This document shows, piece after piece, positions 1-10,639 of a DNA stretch of 64,000 nucleotides. Every line of letters starts with the position of its first letter. Position 1 is the first letter of the stretch. The position numbers and the translations under genes were made by a program. Under the pieces are notes generated by a model. That model did no database searches, was not told the origin of the DNA, and saw only the letters and a list, made by a program, of their open reading frames with translations. The DNA comes from Orientallactaga sibirica (taxonomy: Eukaryota > Chordata > Mammalia > Rodentia > Dipodidae): the NCBI GenBank assembly GCA_036365145.1, contig JAEOAD010000055.1, forward strand, positions 1,364,001 to 1,428,000, given 5' to 3'.

Positions 1-104
1 CTGGAATTCACTGTGTATTCTCAGGGTGGCCTTGAACTCATGGCGATCCTCCCACCTCTGCCACCCAAGTGCTGGGATTAAAGGTGTGTGCCACCACTCC
101 CTGC
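1..104 (-). repeat. B1 SINE, cut by window start
   Basis: Reverse-strand B1: it ends in the reverse complement of the B1 head (gctgggattaaaggtgtgtgccacc). The 3' part of the element is missing because the window begins inside it. Confidence 0.9.
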
Positions 105-112
105 TAGTTCCA

Positions 113-350
113 ACTTTTTTTGAGAGAGAGAGAGAGAGAGACAGAGAGAGAGAGATAGGAATGGGTGCGCCAACGGCCTCTCAGCCACTGTGAATGAGCT
201 CCAGATGCATGTGCCCCCTTGTGGGCAAGTGCAGTATTGCACCCTTGCATCACTTTTTGCATCTGGCTAAATGTGGGACCTGGAGAATTGAATGGGTGTT
301 CCTGGGCTTTGCAGGCAGGTGCCTTAACTGCTAAACCATCTCTCCAGCCC
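113..350 (-). repeat. tRNA-derived SINE, long variant
   Basis: It runs from a (GA)n tail to 'taaaccatctctccagccc', the reversed head. It carries about 35 extra bases (near 'caagtgcagtattgcaccc') not found in most copies in this window. Confidence 0.85.
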
Positions 351-359
351 TAGTTCCAG

Positions 360-1073
360 CTTTTAAGTGGAAATCCTTCAAACATTAAAAAATATGGCTA
401 AAGACATTTTCAGTCTCATTTATTATTGAGGTAGTCCTCAACAAATAGTAAAATGCTCCCAAAAGTGCATGTGTACAATGGATAAGTAGTTGAATTAGTG
501 AAAAAGAATAGTGATTAAATTTGTGTTTTAGAACATTTAATTTGTTGTCTCTAGAGGGTGGAATAATTGTACTGTGGATATAGGAAAATAGGTAACAACG
601 CCCACTCAGTCATCTCATCTCCTGACCCTTCCGTCTCTACCCTTCCCACTCCCTTCACATAGCACTCACAATGATTTCTCTGTTTATTGCTGTTCAGGAG
701 GAAATCCAAACGCTTATCAAGGCCCAGTGTGAACCCACTCCTCACTCTAGGCAAGAATATTACCTATTGAGAAACAAGGGGAGACTAGAGCCTTGTGAGA
801 CTATATTTTGTTTTCTGACCCCCAGTGGTTTTTGCAGGAGAGAATTTCTCAAACAAAGATGGTTGGTGGGGACTGAATTCAAGGAGCTAAAAGAAAAAGA
901 AGGCAAACTGGGACTCAATCTGAGATCAAGTAGTGCCTATGCTAGTATATACCTAAAAATCCTGAGGGGGAACTACAATATTTCCAGTCCTGCAGTGGAC
1001 AGTTTGTCACCTTACACATGGTCTGGCTGTCTCTGGAGGATTAGAAATAGGTTTTTCTTATTTTCCCTTTTAG
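360..1073 (+). other. MRPL48 intronic sequence, no gene seen
   Basis: Mostly single-copy sequence that ends in a good pyrimidine tract and AG acceptor at 1072-1073. The part 950-1040 is repeated, imperfectly, after the exon at 1366-1458. An open frame runs through here into the exon, but upstream of 1074 it matches nothing in MRPL48 and is intron. Confidence 0.7.
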
Positions 1074-1162
1074 GTGGTGTTCTACTGACTACCAATCGGT
1101 ACTATAAGACTAAGCCTACCCATGGCATCGGAAGATACAAACACTTAATTAAAGGGCAGGAG
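1074..1162 (+). CDS. MRPL48: MRPL48 coding exon (residues [20 protein letters not shown]...)
   Basis: This exon codes for [30 protein letters not shown], which matches the human segment [30 protein letters not shown]. It follows the mitochondrial targeting region. The acceptor is a T-rich tract plus AG at 1072-1073. The first codon (Gly) is split, with its first base in an exon outside the window. The donor is GAG|gtaagg at 1162/1163 and the exon ends in phase 0. The match is too close, and the splice sites too good, for a pseudogene. Confidence 0.95.
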
Positions 1163-1365
1163 GTAAGGAGCAAGGGGAACCTTTGGAAAAGGATAGTGTA
1201 TAGCTTCTGCAAAGCGTATGCACATGCACGGCTTGGGTAACAGTGGTGCTAGAAAGGAAAGTCGGCCCTCTGTCGTCTCTGGTATTTAGTTTGGGATTAT
1301 CCAGACTGTAGATGTTTCCACCAGCTAATTTTATCCTTGGGCCAGATTATCACAGTAAAAAGTAA

Positions 1366-1458
1366 TACATACCTAAAAGAGTCCTGGAGCTACAATATTT
1401 CCAGTCTTGCAGTGGACAGTTTGTCTCCTTATACATGGTCTGGCTGTCTCTGCAGGGC
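1366..1458 (+). repeat. Short local duplicate of 950-1040
   Basis: Both copies contain 'tacctaaaa', 'ctacaatatttccagt', 'gcagtggacagtttgt' and 'atggtctggctgtctctg', in the same order and orientation. They lie about 415 bp apart, one on each side of the exon at 1074-1162. The exon itself is not duplicated. Confidence 0.8.
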
Positions 1459-2420
1459 ACGGTAGTGTATGCCTTTAATCCCAGCATTTAGAAGGCAGAG
1501 GTAGGAAGATCACTGTGAATTTGAGCACCCCCCTGAGACTACATAGTAATTGCAGATCAGCCTAGGCTAGAGCAAGATCTTACCTTGAAAAGCAAAAACA
1601 AAAAAAGAAAGAAAAAGTAAGTGGGGCCTGGGGAGATGGCTTAGTGGTTAAGGCGCTTGCCTGCAAAGCCAAAGGACCTTGGTTCGATTCCCCAGGACCC
1701 ATGTAAGCCAGATGCACAAGGTGGCGCATGTGTCTGGAGTTCGTTTGCAGTGGCTGGAAGCCCTGGTGTGCCCATTATCTGTTTCTCTCTCTGCTTCTCT
1801 CTTGCTGTCTCTTTCTCTCAAAAGAAAAATAAGGGCCGGGCGTGGTGGCGCACGCCTTTAATCCCAGCACTTGGGAGGCAGAGGTAGGAGGATCGCTGAG
1901 AGTTTGAGGCCACCCTGAGACTACATAGTTAATTCCAGGTCAGCCTGGATCACAGTGAGACCCTACCTCGAAAAACCCCCCCAAAAAAAAGAAAAAAAAG
2001 AAAAAGAAGGGCTGGAGGGATGGCTTAGCCGTTAAGGCATTTGCCTACAAAGACAAAGGACTCAGGTTCGATTCCCCAGGACCCACATAAGCCAGATACA
2101 CAAGGTGGTGCATGTGTCTGGAGTTCATTTGCAGTGATTGGAGGCCCTGGCATGCCCATTCTTTCTGTCTGTCTGTCTTTCTTTCTAAATAAATAAATAA
2201 AAATTAAAAAAAAAAAAATAAATAAAAATTAAAAATGTTAAAAAAATTTTTTTAGAGTGGCCGGGCGTGGTGGCACATGCCTTTAATCCCAGCACTTGGG
2301 AGGCAGAGGTAGGAGGATCACCGGGAGTTCGAGGCCACCCTAAGTTCCAGGTCAGCCTGGGCTAGAGCGAGACCTTACCTCGAAAAACCAAAATAAAATA
2401 AATAAAAATAAATTAAAAAG
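1453..2420 (+). repeat. Cluster of five SINEs (B1, tRNA-SINE, B1, tRNA-SINE, B1)
   Basis: In order, all on +: B1 1453-1618, tRNA-SINE 1624-1832, B1 1832-2008, tRNA-SINE 2009-2245, B1 2259-2420. Each has its own A-rich or AAAT tail, and each new element sits at or near the tail of the previous one. Confidence 0.88.
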
Positions 2421-2435
2421 TGGCTTAATATATAT

Positions 2436-2781
2436 AAAATATTTATTTATTTATTTAAGGGAGAGAAGGGATATGTCACAGTCTCCCACCACTGCAAAGG
2501 AACTCCAGATGCTTGTGCCACTTTGTGCATCTGGAGAATCAAAACTGGGCTGTCGCCGGGCGTGGTGGCGCACGCCTTTAATTCCAGCACACAGGAGGCA
2601 GAGGTAGGAGGATCGCCATGAGTTCAAGGCCACCCTAAGACTATATAGTGAATTCCAGGTCAGCCTGGGCTAGAGTGAAACCCTACCTTGAAAAACTAAA
2701 TAAAATAAAATAAAATAAAATAAAATAAAATAAAATAAAAGCAAAATCTTTAAAATAAAACTGGACTGTCATCTCTCTAGC
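2436..2781 (-). repeat. tRNA-SINE (-) split by a B1 (+)
   Basis: The tRNA-SINE runs on - from its AAAT tail at 2436. A + strand B1 with an (AAAAT)n tail (2552-2763) is inserted in it. The short sequence 'aaaactgg(g/a)ctgtc' stands on both sides of the B1, as expected for a target-site duplication. Confidence 0.8.
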
Positions 2782-2789
2782 AAGCATCT

Positions 2790-2826
2790 TTATATTTAGT
2801 AATCTCTCTATATATATATATATTTA

Positions 2827-2892
<66 letters not shown>

Positions 2893-3058
2893 AGAGAAAG
2901 AGAGAGAATGCACCAGGTTTCTTACCCCTGCAAATAAAATCCAGATGCATGCACCACTTTGTGTGTCTGGCTTTATGTGGTGTGGGTACTAGGAAATCAA
3001 ACCCAGGCCAGAAGGCTTTGCAAGCAATCCCTTTAACCACTGAGCCATCTCCCAAGCC
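2790..3058 (-). repeat. (TA)n and (GA)n microsatellite plus tRNA-SINE
   Basis: An AT-dinucleotide run (about 2808-2857) passes into a GA run and then a diverged - strand tRNA-SINE that ends at 'ctgagccatctcccaagcc'. Confidence 0.8.
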
Positions 3059-3442
3059 AAGTTTATGAGAGTTTTGAAAAAATATGATCTCCAGAGGAAA
3101 AATTATAGATCCATGTTAGTTGAATATATTGTATGTGGCAAGTAAGAGATGAATTGATATTTTCAGCCCAAATAACTGATTTTTATAGTACTTTTCAGAC
3201 ATATAATATGTGGTCCTTGAATCACTGATGGTGATTGCTGGGAGGTAATTCTAAGAATCGTGTGATCGTGTCACTCATTTCTCTGCTGCAGCTGTGGGGT
3301 TGATTCTGGGGTTGTTAGATTTCTCTGCAAACAAACACTTGCGGAAGACTGTGTGGCTTGGTAATATCACTGACCTGACAGTCACATTGAGTCTGTCACT
3401 TCCTGAAGTGGAAGATTTTGTTGTTCTAGCTAGACTCTTTTT
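3059..3442. other. Intronic sequence, nothing recognised
   Basis: Single-copy-looking sequence with no repeat family or exon that I can identify. Confidence 0.5.
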
Positions 3443-3638
3443 TAAAAAAATATATTTTTATTGATTTATTTATTTGAGAGAGAGAAAGAGGCGGGGGGGT
3501 GTGGAGAATGGGTGTGCCAGGGCCTCCAGCCACTACAAACAAACTCCAGATACATGTGCCCTCTTGAGCATCTGGCTTGAGTGGGTCCTGGGGAACTGAA
3601 CTGGGATTCTTTGGCTTTGCAGGCCATCTCTCCAGCCC
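3443..3638 (-). repeat. tRNA-SINE
   Basis: It runs from an A/T-rich tail and GA run to the reversed head 'ccatctctccagccct'. The segment normally holding 'gcaagtgccttaactgctaag' is deleted. Confidence 0.85.
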
Positions 3639-3743
3639 TAAAGAATCTTTACCATCATTTGCTTCTTTGGTTTAGTTTAATGGTCCCATACAACTCCACA
3701 TCTGCCATTGCTTCTCTCTGTGACAGCGGTCTGGACCACTGTA

Positions 3744-3885
3744 TTCCCTAGTACCCATGTAAAGCTGGAAGCTGGATGCACAAAGTAGCACATGTGTCTG
3801 GAGTTCATTTGCAGCAGCTAGAGACCCTGACACACCCATTCATGCACACACACTCTTTCCTTGCAAATGAATAAACAAAAATACT
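3744..3885 (+). repeat. tRNA-SINE, 5'-truncated
   Basis: Only the part from 'attccctagtacccatgtaa' to the AAAT tail is present. The tRNA-like head is lost. Confidence 0.75.
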
Positions 3886-4088
3886 TTTTTAAAAAACCCA
3901 CAAAACTGTTCTTTGAGATGGTTAGCATAAAAACTAGGAATAAGGAAACACGTTCAGTCTTAGTTCTGCTCTTGAGCTTTGCGACTTTGGATAAACTAAC
4001 ACAACCTCTCTAGGCATGGTGGGCCCTGAAATTACATGTAAAATGTGTTCTGTACATTATTTTATTTTAGGAAGAGGGTATATAGAGT

Positions 4089-4484
4089 TTTTTGTTGTTT
4101 GTTTGTTTGGTTTTGGTTTTTCAAGGTAAGGTCTCACTGTAGCCCATGCTGACCTGGAATTCACTATGTAGTCTCAGGGTGGCCTCAAACTCATGGTGAT
4201 CCCCCTACCTGTGCCTTCTCAAGTGCTGAGATTAAAGGCTTGCACTACCATGCCTGGTTTTAGCTTTTTATTTTTAAACTATTTTATATTTATTTATTTA
4301 TTTATGACAGAGAAAGAGGGAGGGAGGGAGAGAGTGGGCGTGCCAGGGCCTCCAGCTGCTGCAAACGAACTCCAGATGCATGTGCCACCTTGTGCATCTG
4401 GCTTACATGGGACATAGAGAATCGAACCGGGGTCCTTAGGCTTTACAGGCAAGCGCCTTAACTGCTAAGCCATCTCTTCAGCCC
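4089..4484 (-). repeat. B1 followed by tRNA-SINE
   Basis: B1 on - at 4089-4258, with a (GTTT)n tract at its tail side, then a tRNA-SINE on - at 4268-4484. Both are close to full length. Confidence 0.87.
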
Positions 4485-4499
4485 TAAAATTAATTTTTA

Positions 4500-4830
4500 A
4501 ATCATTATGTAGTAGAAACTTTGTATGGACATGTCATGTATTGGTACCATAATTTCCATCCCTGCCCCCACTCCACTGAGGGCCCTCCCTAATGAGATTA
4601 CTGGTATTCACCATGGAGTTATGAGTTGTGAGAGTAACAGTCTGTCATTTGTGGGGATAGCTATGTCTTTGGATAATCCCTCCCACCCTGTGGCTTTTAT
4701 GTTCTTTCTGCTGCCTCTTCTGCGAACTTCCTTGAGCCTTGGTGGATGTGTTTTAATTCTACTTTAGTGTCGAATTCTCAGCAGTTTCTGGATTTGTGCT
4801 TTGGTGTGTTTTGAGTATCCTCAGTGTCTG
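4500..4830 (-). mobile_element. L1 3'-end fragment, probable
   Basis: C/T-rich strand with phrases shared by the other antisense L1 3' ends in this window, such as 'ttctgctgcctcttctgcgaac' and 'ccttgagccttgg...gtg'. No open reading frame is kept. Confidence 0.5.
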
Positions 4831-4839
4831 TCTCCATCA

Positions 4840-5054
4840 CTTTTATTTATTTGAGAGAAAGAGAAAGAGACAGAGAGAGAGAGAGAGAGAAAGAGAGAGT
4901 ATAGATGCTCCAGGGCCTCCTGCCAGTGGAAACTAACTCCATATGCATGCATCACTTTGTGCATCTGGTTTTACATGGGGACTGGGGAATCGAATCTGGG
5001 CCATTAGGCTTTATAAGCAAGCACCTTTAACCACTGAGCCATGTCTCCAGCCTG
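4840..5054 (-). repeat. tRNA-SINE
   Basis: Full-length, diverged, with a long GA run at 4850-4900. Confidence 0.85.
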
Positions 5055-5468
5055 AGTTCATAGCTTTTATCTGAATTTTACTCCCAGTATTATGGATCCA
5101 AACTAGAGCCTTATGCATGGTAAGCAAGTGCTTGACCACTTAGGTACTTCTGCAGTCCCCATAGATTTTATCAAGGGCCTTTCAACTGAAATACTGTGAT
5201 ACTATGAATTATTTAATGAACATCTATTAGGTAATGTACCCTGTTGATGCCTTACCTATTCAAAATGGGTTGAAAAATAATTTTTGCAGAATAAATGAGC
5301 AAGACTTGATTCATGCTCACAAGGAGCTGGTAACCTAGCAGAGAGAAGACATGTATTGTTATGTTCCCAGGCAGAACATGCAAGTGCCAAAAGGAAGAGA
5401 AAGACTGCTATTAAAATTCAAAAGGAGTGATTTTGCTTTTAAAATTCAAAAGGAGTTGTTTTATTGCA

Positions 5469-5505
<37 letters not shown>

Positions 5506-5800
5506 CCCAAAAGTCCCACATCATTTAGTAGGAATGAAAATTAATTTGTTTGGGTGATTTTTTTTTCTTTCCTGTTTCTGGGATCCTCCCTCTAAAGTGT
5601 GACCTGCTCCTTAGTTTGGTATAAAAGAAAGCAAACCACCATCTGTCCCTGTCTTTCTCTCCAGCCTCTTCTCTCATCTCACAGATACTGTGGCTTGCTT
5701 GCATTGGGTCTCTTGCTTCTTATCCACATTATTCTTGTCTTTCAAGGCCTCTCACATACTGTTTCATCTGCTTGGAAGACCTTCTTATCACTAGAAAACT
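5055..5800. other. Intronic sequence with (CA)n
   Basis: No exon seen. A CA microsatellite lies at 5469-5501. A short direct repeat, 'ttaaaattcaaaaggag', occurs twice near 5411 and 5440. Confidence 0.6.
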
Positions 5801-5951
5801 TTTTTTTGGGGGTGTTGTGGAAGGCTTTTTTCTAGCCCAGGCTGACTTGGAATTCACTATGTAGTCTCAGAGTGGCCTTGAACTCACGGCAATCCTCCTA
5901 CCTCAGCCTCCCAAGTGCTGGGGCTAAAGGCGTGTGCCACCACGCCCAGCC
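5801..5951 (-). repeat. B1 SINE
   Basis: Reverse B1, from a T-run to 'gccaccacgcccagcc'. Confidence 0.85.
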
Positions 5952-6884
5952 ATGCTTGTTTTTTTGAAGCACCTCTTCCTGTGTCGTCTAGGTTAGCCAC
6001 AATGGCCTGGCTCTCCTCAACCTTAAGTTGGGACAGACACCTTGTCTTCCTTGCACTGGATGATTTGACCAACCACCAGCTTCCATAGTTCCTTGTGTTC
6101 CCTGTGTCCTAGGACTTACTGTCTGCACCTAATCTTCTAGACTGTGAGACACCAAAGGGTAGAGGCAGGTCTCTCTCTTCTCTGTATCCGCAGGACATGG
6201 CATCAAGCAGGAACAATAAGTATTAATCCAGCTGAGCTGAAGTGGTTGCTGGAGCTGCCTGAGGTTTTGTGAAAATACAACCCACTCTCTGGAAATGTCT
6301 GGCTCCATGTGACTTTGGTTGGTTGAAGAGAGCAATGCTTCCTTGGGTTAGATCTGTAGGCTTGTCTCTGATGCCATTCAGTGTCCCACAGTCCCAAGCA
6401 CAGTGGTGCTGGATGGCAGTGGAACTGCTCCAAAGCTCTTCTGTCCTACCTAGGACAGCACAATGAAAGCTTTCATCTGCAGCTCGCAGGGGCTCCATCC
6501 AGTGTGCTGGCCACATTTCCCCCTGGGGACTTGGACTGGGTAAGTGAGAAGGAATCAGTGTGCCCTCCATTGTATCTCTCCCTGAATCCTGGAGCCAAGA
6601 AAAAACAAACAAGTCAGTAGTAAGATCCCACTTTTTCTCTCCTGGTGTCAGTCTGGCCCTATTTGAGCCCAACGTTCCTGAAGTAAGAGGTGATTCTCTT
6701 GCTTGTGCACAAAGTGCTCAGCGCTTGTCTCCTTTCTGCTGGAGTGACCCGTTTCTTCTCCGTGTGGCCCACTAAGTCCTCTGATTTCTGAATGGGAGGA
6801 AAAAGGAACATGTAGCTCATCTCTGTTTCTCGTGTCAGTGCTGGGTTGACCTCCTTGTTGCATGGCCTGGTTATTAACTCTTTT
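5952..6884. other. Intronic sequence, nothing recognised
   Basis: About 930 bp without a SINE. Open frames exist on both strands but overlap one another and match no protein that I know. I see no paired splice sites that would fit MRPL48. Confidence 0.5.
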
Positions 6885-7149
6885 TAATTTTTAAAAAATT
6901 TTTTTTGGAGAGAGAGACAGAGAGATAGACAGAGGGAGACAGAGAATGGGTGCGCCAGCAGTCTCTCAGCTGCTGCGAAAGAAATCCAGATGCATGCGCC
7001 CCCTTGTGGTCAAGTGCGGCATTGCGCCCTTGCCTCACTTTGCATCTGGCTAAACATGGGACCTGGAGATTGGAACCGCTGGATATTGGAACCAGTGTTC
7101 TTAGGCTTAGGAGGCAGGCACCTTAGCTGCTAAGCCATCTCTCCAGCCC
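6885..7149 (-). repeat. tRNA-SINE, long variant
   Basis: It has the same extra internal segment as the copy at 113-350 ('caagtgcggcattgcgccc'). It also has a small internal repeat near 7070 ('ggatattggaacc'). Confidence 0.85.
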
Positions 7150-7165
7150 TCTTTTTAATTTTTTT

Positions 7166-7462
7166 GACAATTTTTTTTTGAGGTAGAGTTTTGCTCTAGC
7201 CCAGGCTGACCTAGACTTCACTATGTAGTCTCCAGGTGGCCTCGAACTCACAGTGATCCTTCTACCTCTGCCTCCCGAGTGCTGGGCTCAAAGGTGTGCA
7301 CCACCACGCCTGGCCCTTGACCATTTTTTTTTGAAACAAGGTCTACCTCTAGCCCAGATTAACCTGGAGCTCACTCTGTAGGCTAGCCTTGAACTCTTGG
7401 TGACCCTTCTACTTCAGCCTCCTAAGTGCTGGGATTAAAGGCATTTGCTACCACTCTCGATA
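7166..7462 (-). repeat. Two B1 SINEs
   Basis: B1 on - at 7166-7314, and a second, more diverged B1 on - at 7323-7462. Confidence 0.85.
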
Positions 7463-7572
7463 ATTTGTGTTCTTGTATATAATGTGTTTTCATCATAATC
7501 ACCTCCCATTACCTTCTCTTTCCCCCCTCCCACGGAACTCCCTCTTCCCAGCTAGTCCTTCTTCTACTTTGA

Positions 7573-7642
<70 letters not shown>
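7463..7642. repeat. C/T-rich tract, (TG)n and (GA)n microsatellite
   Basis: The first 110 bp resemble the pyrimidine-rich antisense L1 3' ends seen elsewhere in the window (low certainty). A TG run (7576-7613) then passes straight into a GA run (7612-7642). Confidence 0.6.
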
Positions 7643-7645
<3 letters not shown>

Positions 7646-7671
7646 TAACAGACTCATTAAATTTAATTAGG

Positions 7672-7808
7672 GGCCGGGTGTGGTGGTGCATGCCTTTAAT
7701 CCCAGCACTCGGGAAGGCAGAGGTAGGAGGATCACCGAGAGTTCAAGGCCACCCTGAGACTCCATAGTTAATTCCAGGTCAACCTGGACCAGAGTGAGAC
7801 CCTACCTT

Positions 7809-7840
<32 letters not shown>
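7672..7840 (+). repeat. B1 SINE with long A tail
   Basis: Full-length B1 with about 30 A. 'aatttaatta(g)' and 'aattaatta(g)' flank it and may be its target duplication. Confidence 0.9.
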
Positions 7841-7845
<5 letters not shown>

Positions 7846-8200
7846 TAGGGTTTCTTGCATGAGCATGGGTGAGGGGTTATTTACCAGCCCACATGCAACT
7901 TACTAGTGACTATACTGCTGGACAAAACGTCTCCCCAACCCTGGTTTTTAACTCTTAAGTTGGTTCCTTTCCCTAAATCCTGTACCCTTGTCCCTGAGGA
8001 GGTAATGAGAAGGTAAATAAGATTAAAGCTCCTTTGGGGTGCACATGGGAGGATGGCAGCTAACCACAGTAGCCCAGGACTCTTATACCACAGTCCCAAC
8101 GTCCGTAGTGATTTCTCTGCACATTTTCTCATTCACCTATGCTTTCTCCTGCTTCTATGCCTTTGTATATGTTATTTCCTCTCTATAAACTCATCTTTTC
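7841..8200. other. Intronic sequence, nothing recognised
   Basis: Single-copy-looking sequence with no repeat or exon identified. Confidence 0.5.
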
Positions 8201-8416
8201 AGGATGGAGAGATGGTCTAGCTGTTAAGGTGCTTGCCTGCCAAGCCTGAGGACCCAAGTTCTATTCCCCAGTACCCATATAAGCCAGATGCACAAAGTGG
8301 CACATGTATTTGAAGTTCATTTGCAGTGGCTCAAGTCCCTGGCATGCCCATTCTCTCTATATCTGCCTCTTTCCTTCTTTCTCTCTGTCTCCCTCTAAAT
8401 AAATAAATAAATAAAC
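8201..8416 (+). repeat. tRNA-SINE
   Basis: Head 'ggatggagagatggtctagc', tail (AAAT)n. Confidence 0.87.
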
Positions 8417-8580
8417 ACTCCTTTTCCTTTTGCCCCATGGTCCTACAAGACTCAGCTTGACTCATGGCAATGAGATCCCATTTGAGAGTATATATCCAGG
8501 CTTAGCACTGTCTTACTGTATAGATCTCATAATTCCCTCACATGCTCTGCATCATTCTGTTGAATTTAAAGTGGTGTAGA

Positions 8581-9163
8581 TTTTTTTAACTAATTAGTTT
8601 ATTTTTTATTGACAACTTCCTTAATTCTAGACAATATCCCATGGTACTTCTCTCCCTCCCCCCACTTTCCCCTTTGAAACTCCACTCTCCATCATATCCC
8701 CTCCATCTCTCAGACTCTCTCTCTCTCTCTCTTTTTTTTTTTTTTTTTTTTTGGTTTTGCAAGGTAGGGTCTCACTCTGGTCCAGGCTGACCTGGAATTA
8801 ACTATGTAGTCTCAGGGTGGCCTCAAACTCTCGGCGATCCTCCTACCTCTGCCTCCCGAGTGCTGGGATTAAAGGCGTGCGCCACCACGCCTGGCAGACT
8901 CTCTTTTAATTATGATGGTCTTGTGTAGGTAGTGTCAGGCACTGCGAGGTCATGGATATCCAGGCCATTTTGTATCTGGAGGAGCACTTTGTAAGGAGTC
9001 CTACCCTTCCTTTGGCTCTTACATTCTTTCTGCCCCCTCTTTCGCAATGGACCCTGAACCTTGGAAAGTGTGATGGAGGTGTTTCAGTGCTGAGCACTCC
9101 TCTGTCCCTTCTTCTCAGCACCATGGTGCCTTCTGAGTCATCCCAAGGTCATAAAGTGGTTCA
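8581..9163 (-). mobile_element. L1 3'-UTR fragment (-) split by a B1
   Basis: Antisense L1 3' end: a T/A-rich start, 'ttttattgacaact', then phrases such as 'catggatatccaggcca' and 'ctgagcactcctctgtc' that recur at 11.1, 14.1, 17.7 and 24.4 kb. A - strand B1 (8729-8895) interrupts it, with 'cagactctct' on both sides. Confidence 0.75.
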
Positions 9164-9186
9164 GATTTTTAGTGTGCTCTACATTT

Positions 9187-9286
9187 CCTTTAATCCCAGC
9201 ACTAGGGAGGCAGAGGTAGGAGGATCACTGTGAGTTTGAGGCCAGCGTGAGGCTAGGATTAAAGGCATGTGCCACCATGCCCAGCT
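9187..9286. repeat. Two B1 fragments fused head to head
   Basis: A + strand B1 piece (9187-9252) runs directly into the - strand end of another B1 (9253-9286, 'ggattaaaggcatgtgccacc'). It looks like a deletion between inverted B1 copies. Confidence 0.7.
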
Positions 9287-9294
9287 TTTTCTTT

Positions 9295-9505
9295 TTTAAA
9301 AAAAATTATTTTTATTTATTTATTTATTTGACAGAGAAAGAGAGAGAGAGAGAATGGGTACACCAGGGCCTCCAGCCACTGCAAATGACATCGAGACATG
9401 TGCACCTCCTTGTGCATCTGGGTAATTTGGGTCCTGAGGAATCAAACTTGGGTCCTTTGGCTTTGCAGCCAAACGCCTTACCACTAAGCCATCCCTCCAG
9501 CCCCA
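9295..9505 (-). repeat. tRNA-SINE
   Basis: Full-length, with AAAT/TTTA tail and reversed head 'catccctccagcccc'. Confidence 0.87.
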
Positions 9506-9728
9506 AGACCCCTATTCTTTTGAAAACTTTATGCTGTTTTTTTTTTTTTTTCTGTTTGACATAAAGGACATGTCTGGCATTTCTGACACCTACATACTTT
9601 GTTGTAACACCATATACACGTCAGCTCTCATGGCCATAATTCTGTGAGGAGACTGGAATTATTCCTAGAAAAGTCAGCTATCACTTTATACTGTCTTAGT
9701 TTCCTGAGAATGAAAAGATTAGGTTTGT

Positions 9729-9955
9729 GGGTTGGATCGATGGTTTAGTGGTTAAGGTGCTTGCCTGTGAAGCCTAAGGACCCAGGTTTCATTCCCTAGA
9801 ACCCATGTAAGCTAGATGCACAAGGTGGCACATGTGTCTGGAGTTCATTTGCAGTGGCTGGAGGTCCTGGCATGCCTTTACTCTGTCTCCTTCTCTCTCT
9901 CTCTCTCTCTCTCTTTCTTTCTCTCAAGTAAATAAATAAATAAAGTTAAGAAAAA
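9729..9955 (+). repeat. tRNA-SINE
   Basis: Full-length, with (CT)n and (AAAT)n tail. 'aaaagattaggtttgtgggttg' before it and 'aaaagattgggtttgtt' after it are a likely target duplication. Confidence 0.88.
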
Positions 9956-10029
9956 AAAGATTGGGTTTGTTAATTTAGTGATCATAGGTCTAGACATGGA
10001 TTATAAGGGTGGCTAAGGAGAGTTGGTTG

Positions 10030-10150
10030 TTTTATACTAGTGCCCATGTCTGCATCTTGTAACTCAGTGAAAAGAAAAACCATCGTTGAGCACATACTCT
10101 GTGCCAGTCCTGTGTTGAGCATAGTGATGCTCAGGTCAGTGGGATGTGGT
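10030..10150 (+). repeat. Ancient MIR/L2-like fragment
   Basis: 'gttgagcacatactctgtgccagtcctgtgttgagc' resembles the conserved L2/MIR phrase 'tgagcacctactatgtgccaggcactgtgct' (from memory). Confidence 0.5.
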
Positions 10151-10175
10151 CTTGTTCTTAAAAACTCACAGACAA

Positions 10176-10572
10176 GGGGCTGGAGAGATGGCTTAACAGT
10201 TAAGGCACTTGCCTGCGAAGCCTAAGGACCCATGTTCCACTCTCCAGATTCCACTTAAGCTAGACCCATAAAAGTGAGGCAAGTGCAAGGTTGTATGTGC
10301 TCACTAGGTGGCCGAAGCATCTGGAGTTTGAGTGCAGTGGCTGAGACCCTGGGACATTAATACTTTCCCTCTCTGTCTCTCTGTCTCTCTCTCTTTTTTC
10401 GAGGTAGGGTGTCACTCTAGCTCAGGCTGACATGGAATTCACTATATAATCTCTGGGTGGCCTCGAACTCACAGCGATCCTCCTACCTCTGCCTCCCAAG
10501 TGCTGGGATTAAAGGCGTACGTCACCATGCCCAGCTGTCTCTCTCTCTCTAAAAAGAATTTAAAAAAAAAAA
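10176..10572 (+). repeat. tRNA-SINE, long variant, split by B1 (-)
   Basis: The long-variant tRNA-SINE starts at 10176. It is flanked by 'aactcacagacaa' before and 'aatcacagacaa' after, its target duplication. A - strand B1 (about 10397-10535) sits in its CT tail. Confidence 0.82.
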
Positions 10573-10639
10573 ATCACAGACAACTAAGAAAGTTATTCCT
10601 CCAAAGTCTAACTAGGTCCATGTGTTAAATGTGCTGCTA

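Noticed and set aside
671..1240. A 189-codon open frame on +
   Set aside because: Only 1074-1162 of it matches MRPL48. The rest crosses a clear acceptor and donor and is intron read by chance.
6223..6672. A 149-codon frame on - with overlapping frames on both strands
   Set aside because: No known protein match, no retained domain pattern, and competing frames on the other strand. Treated as intron.
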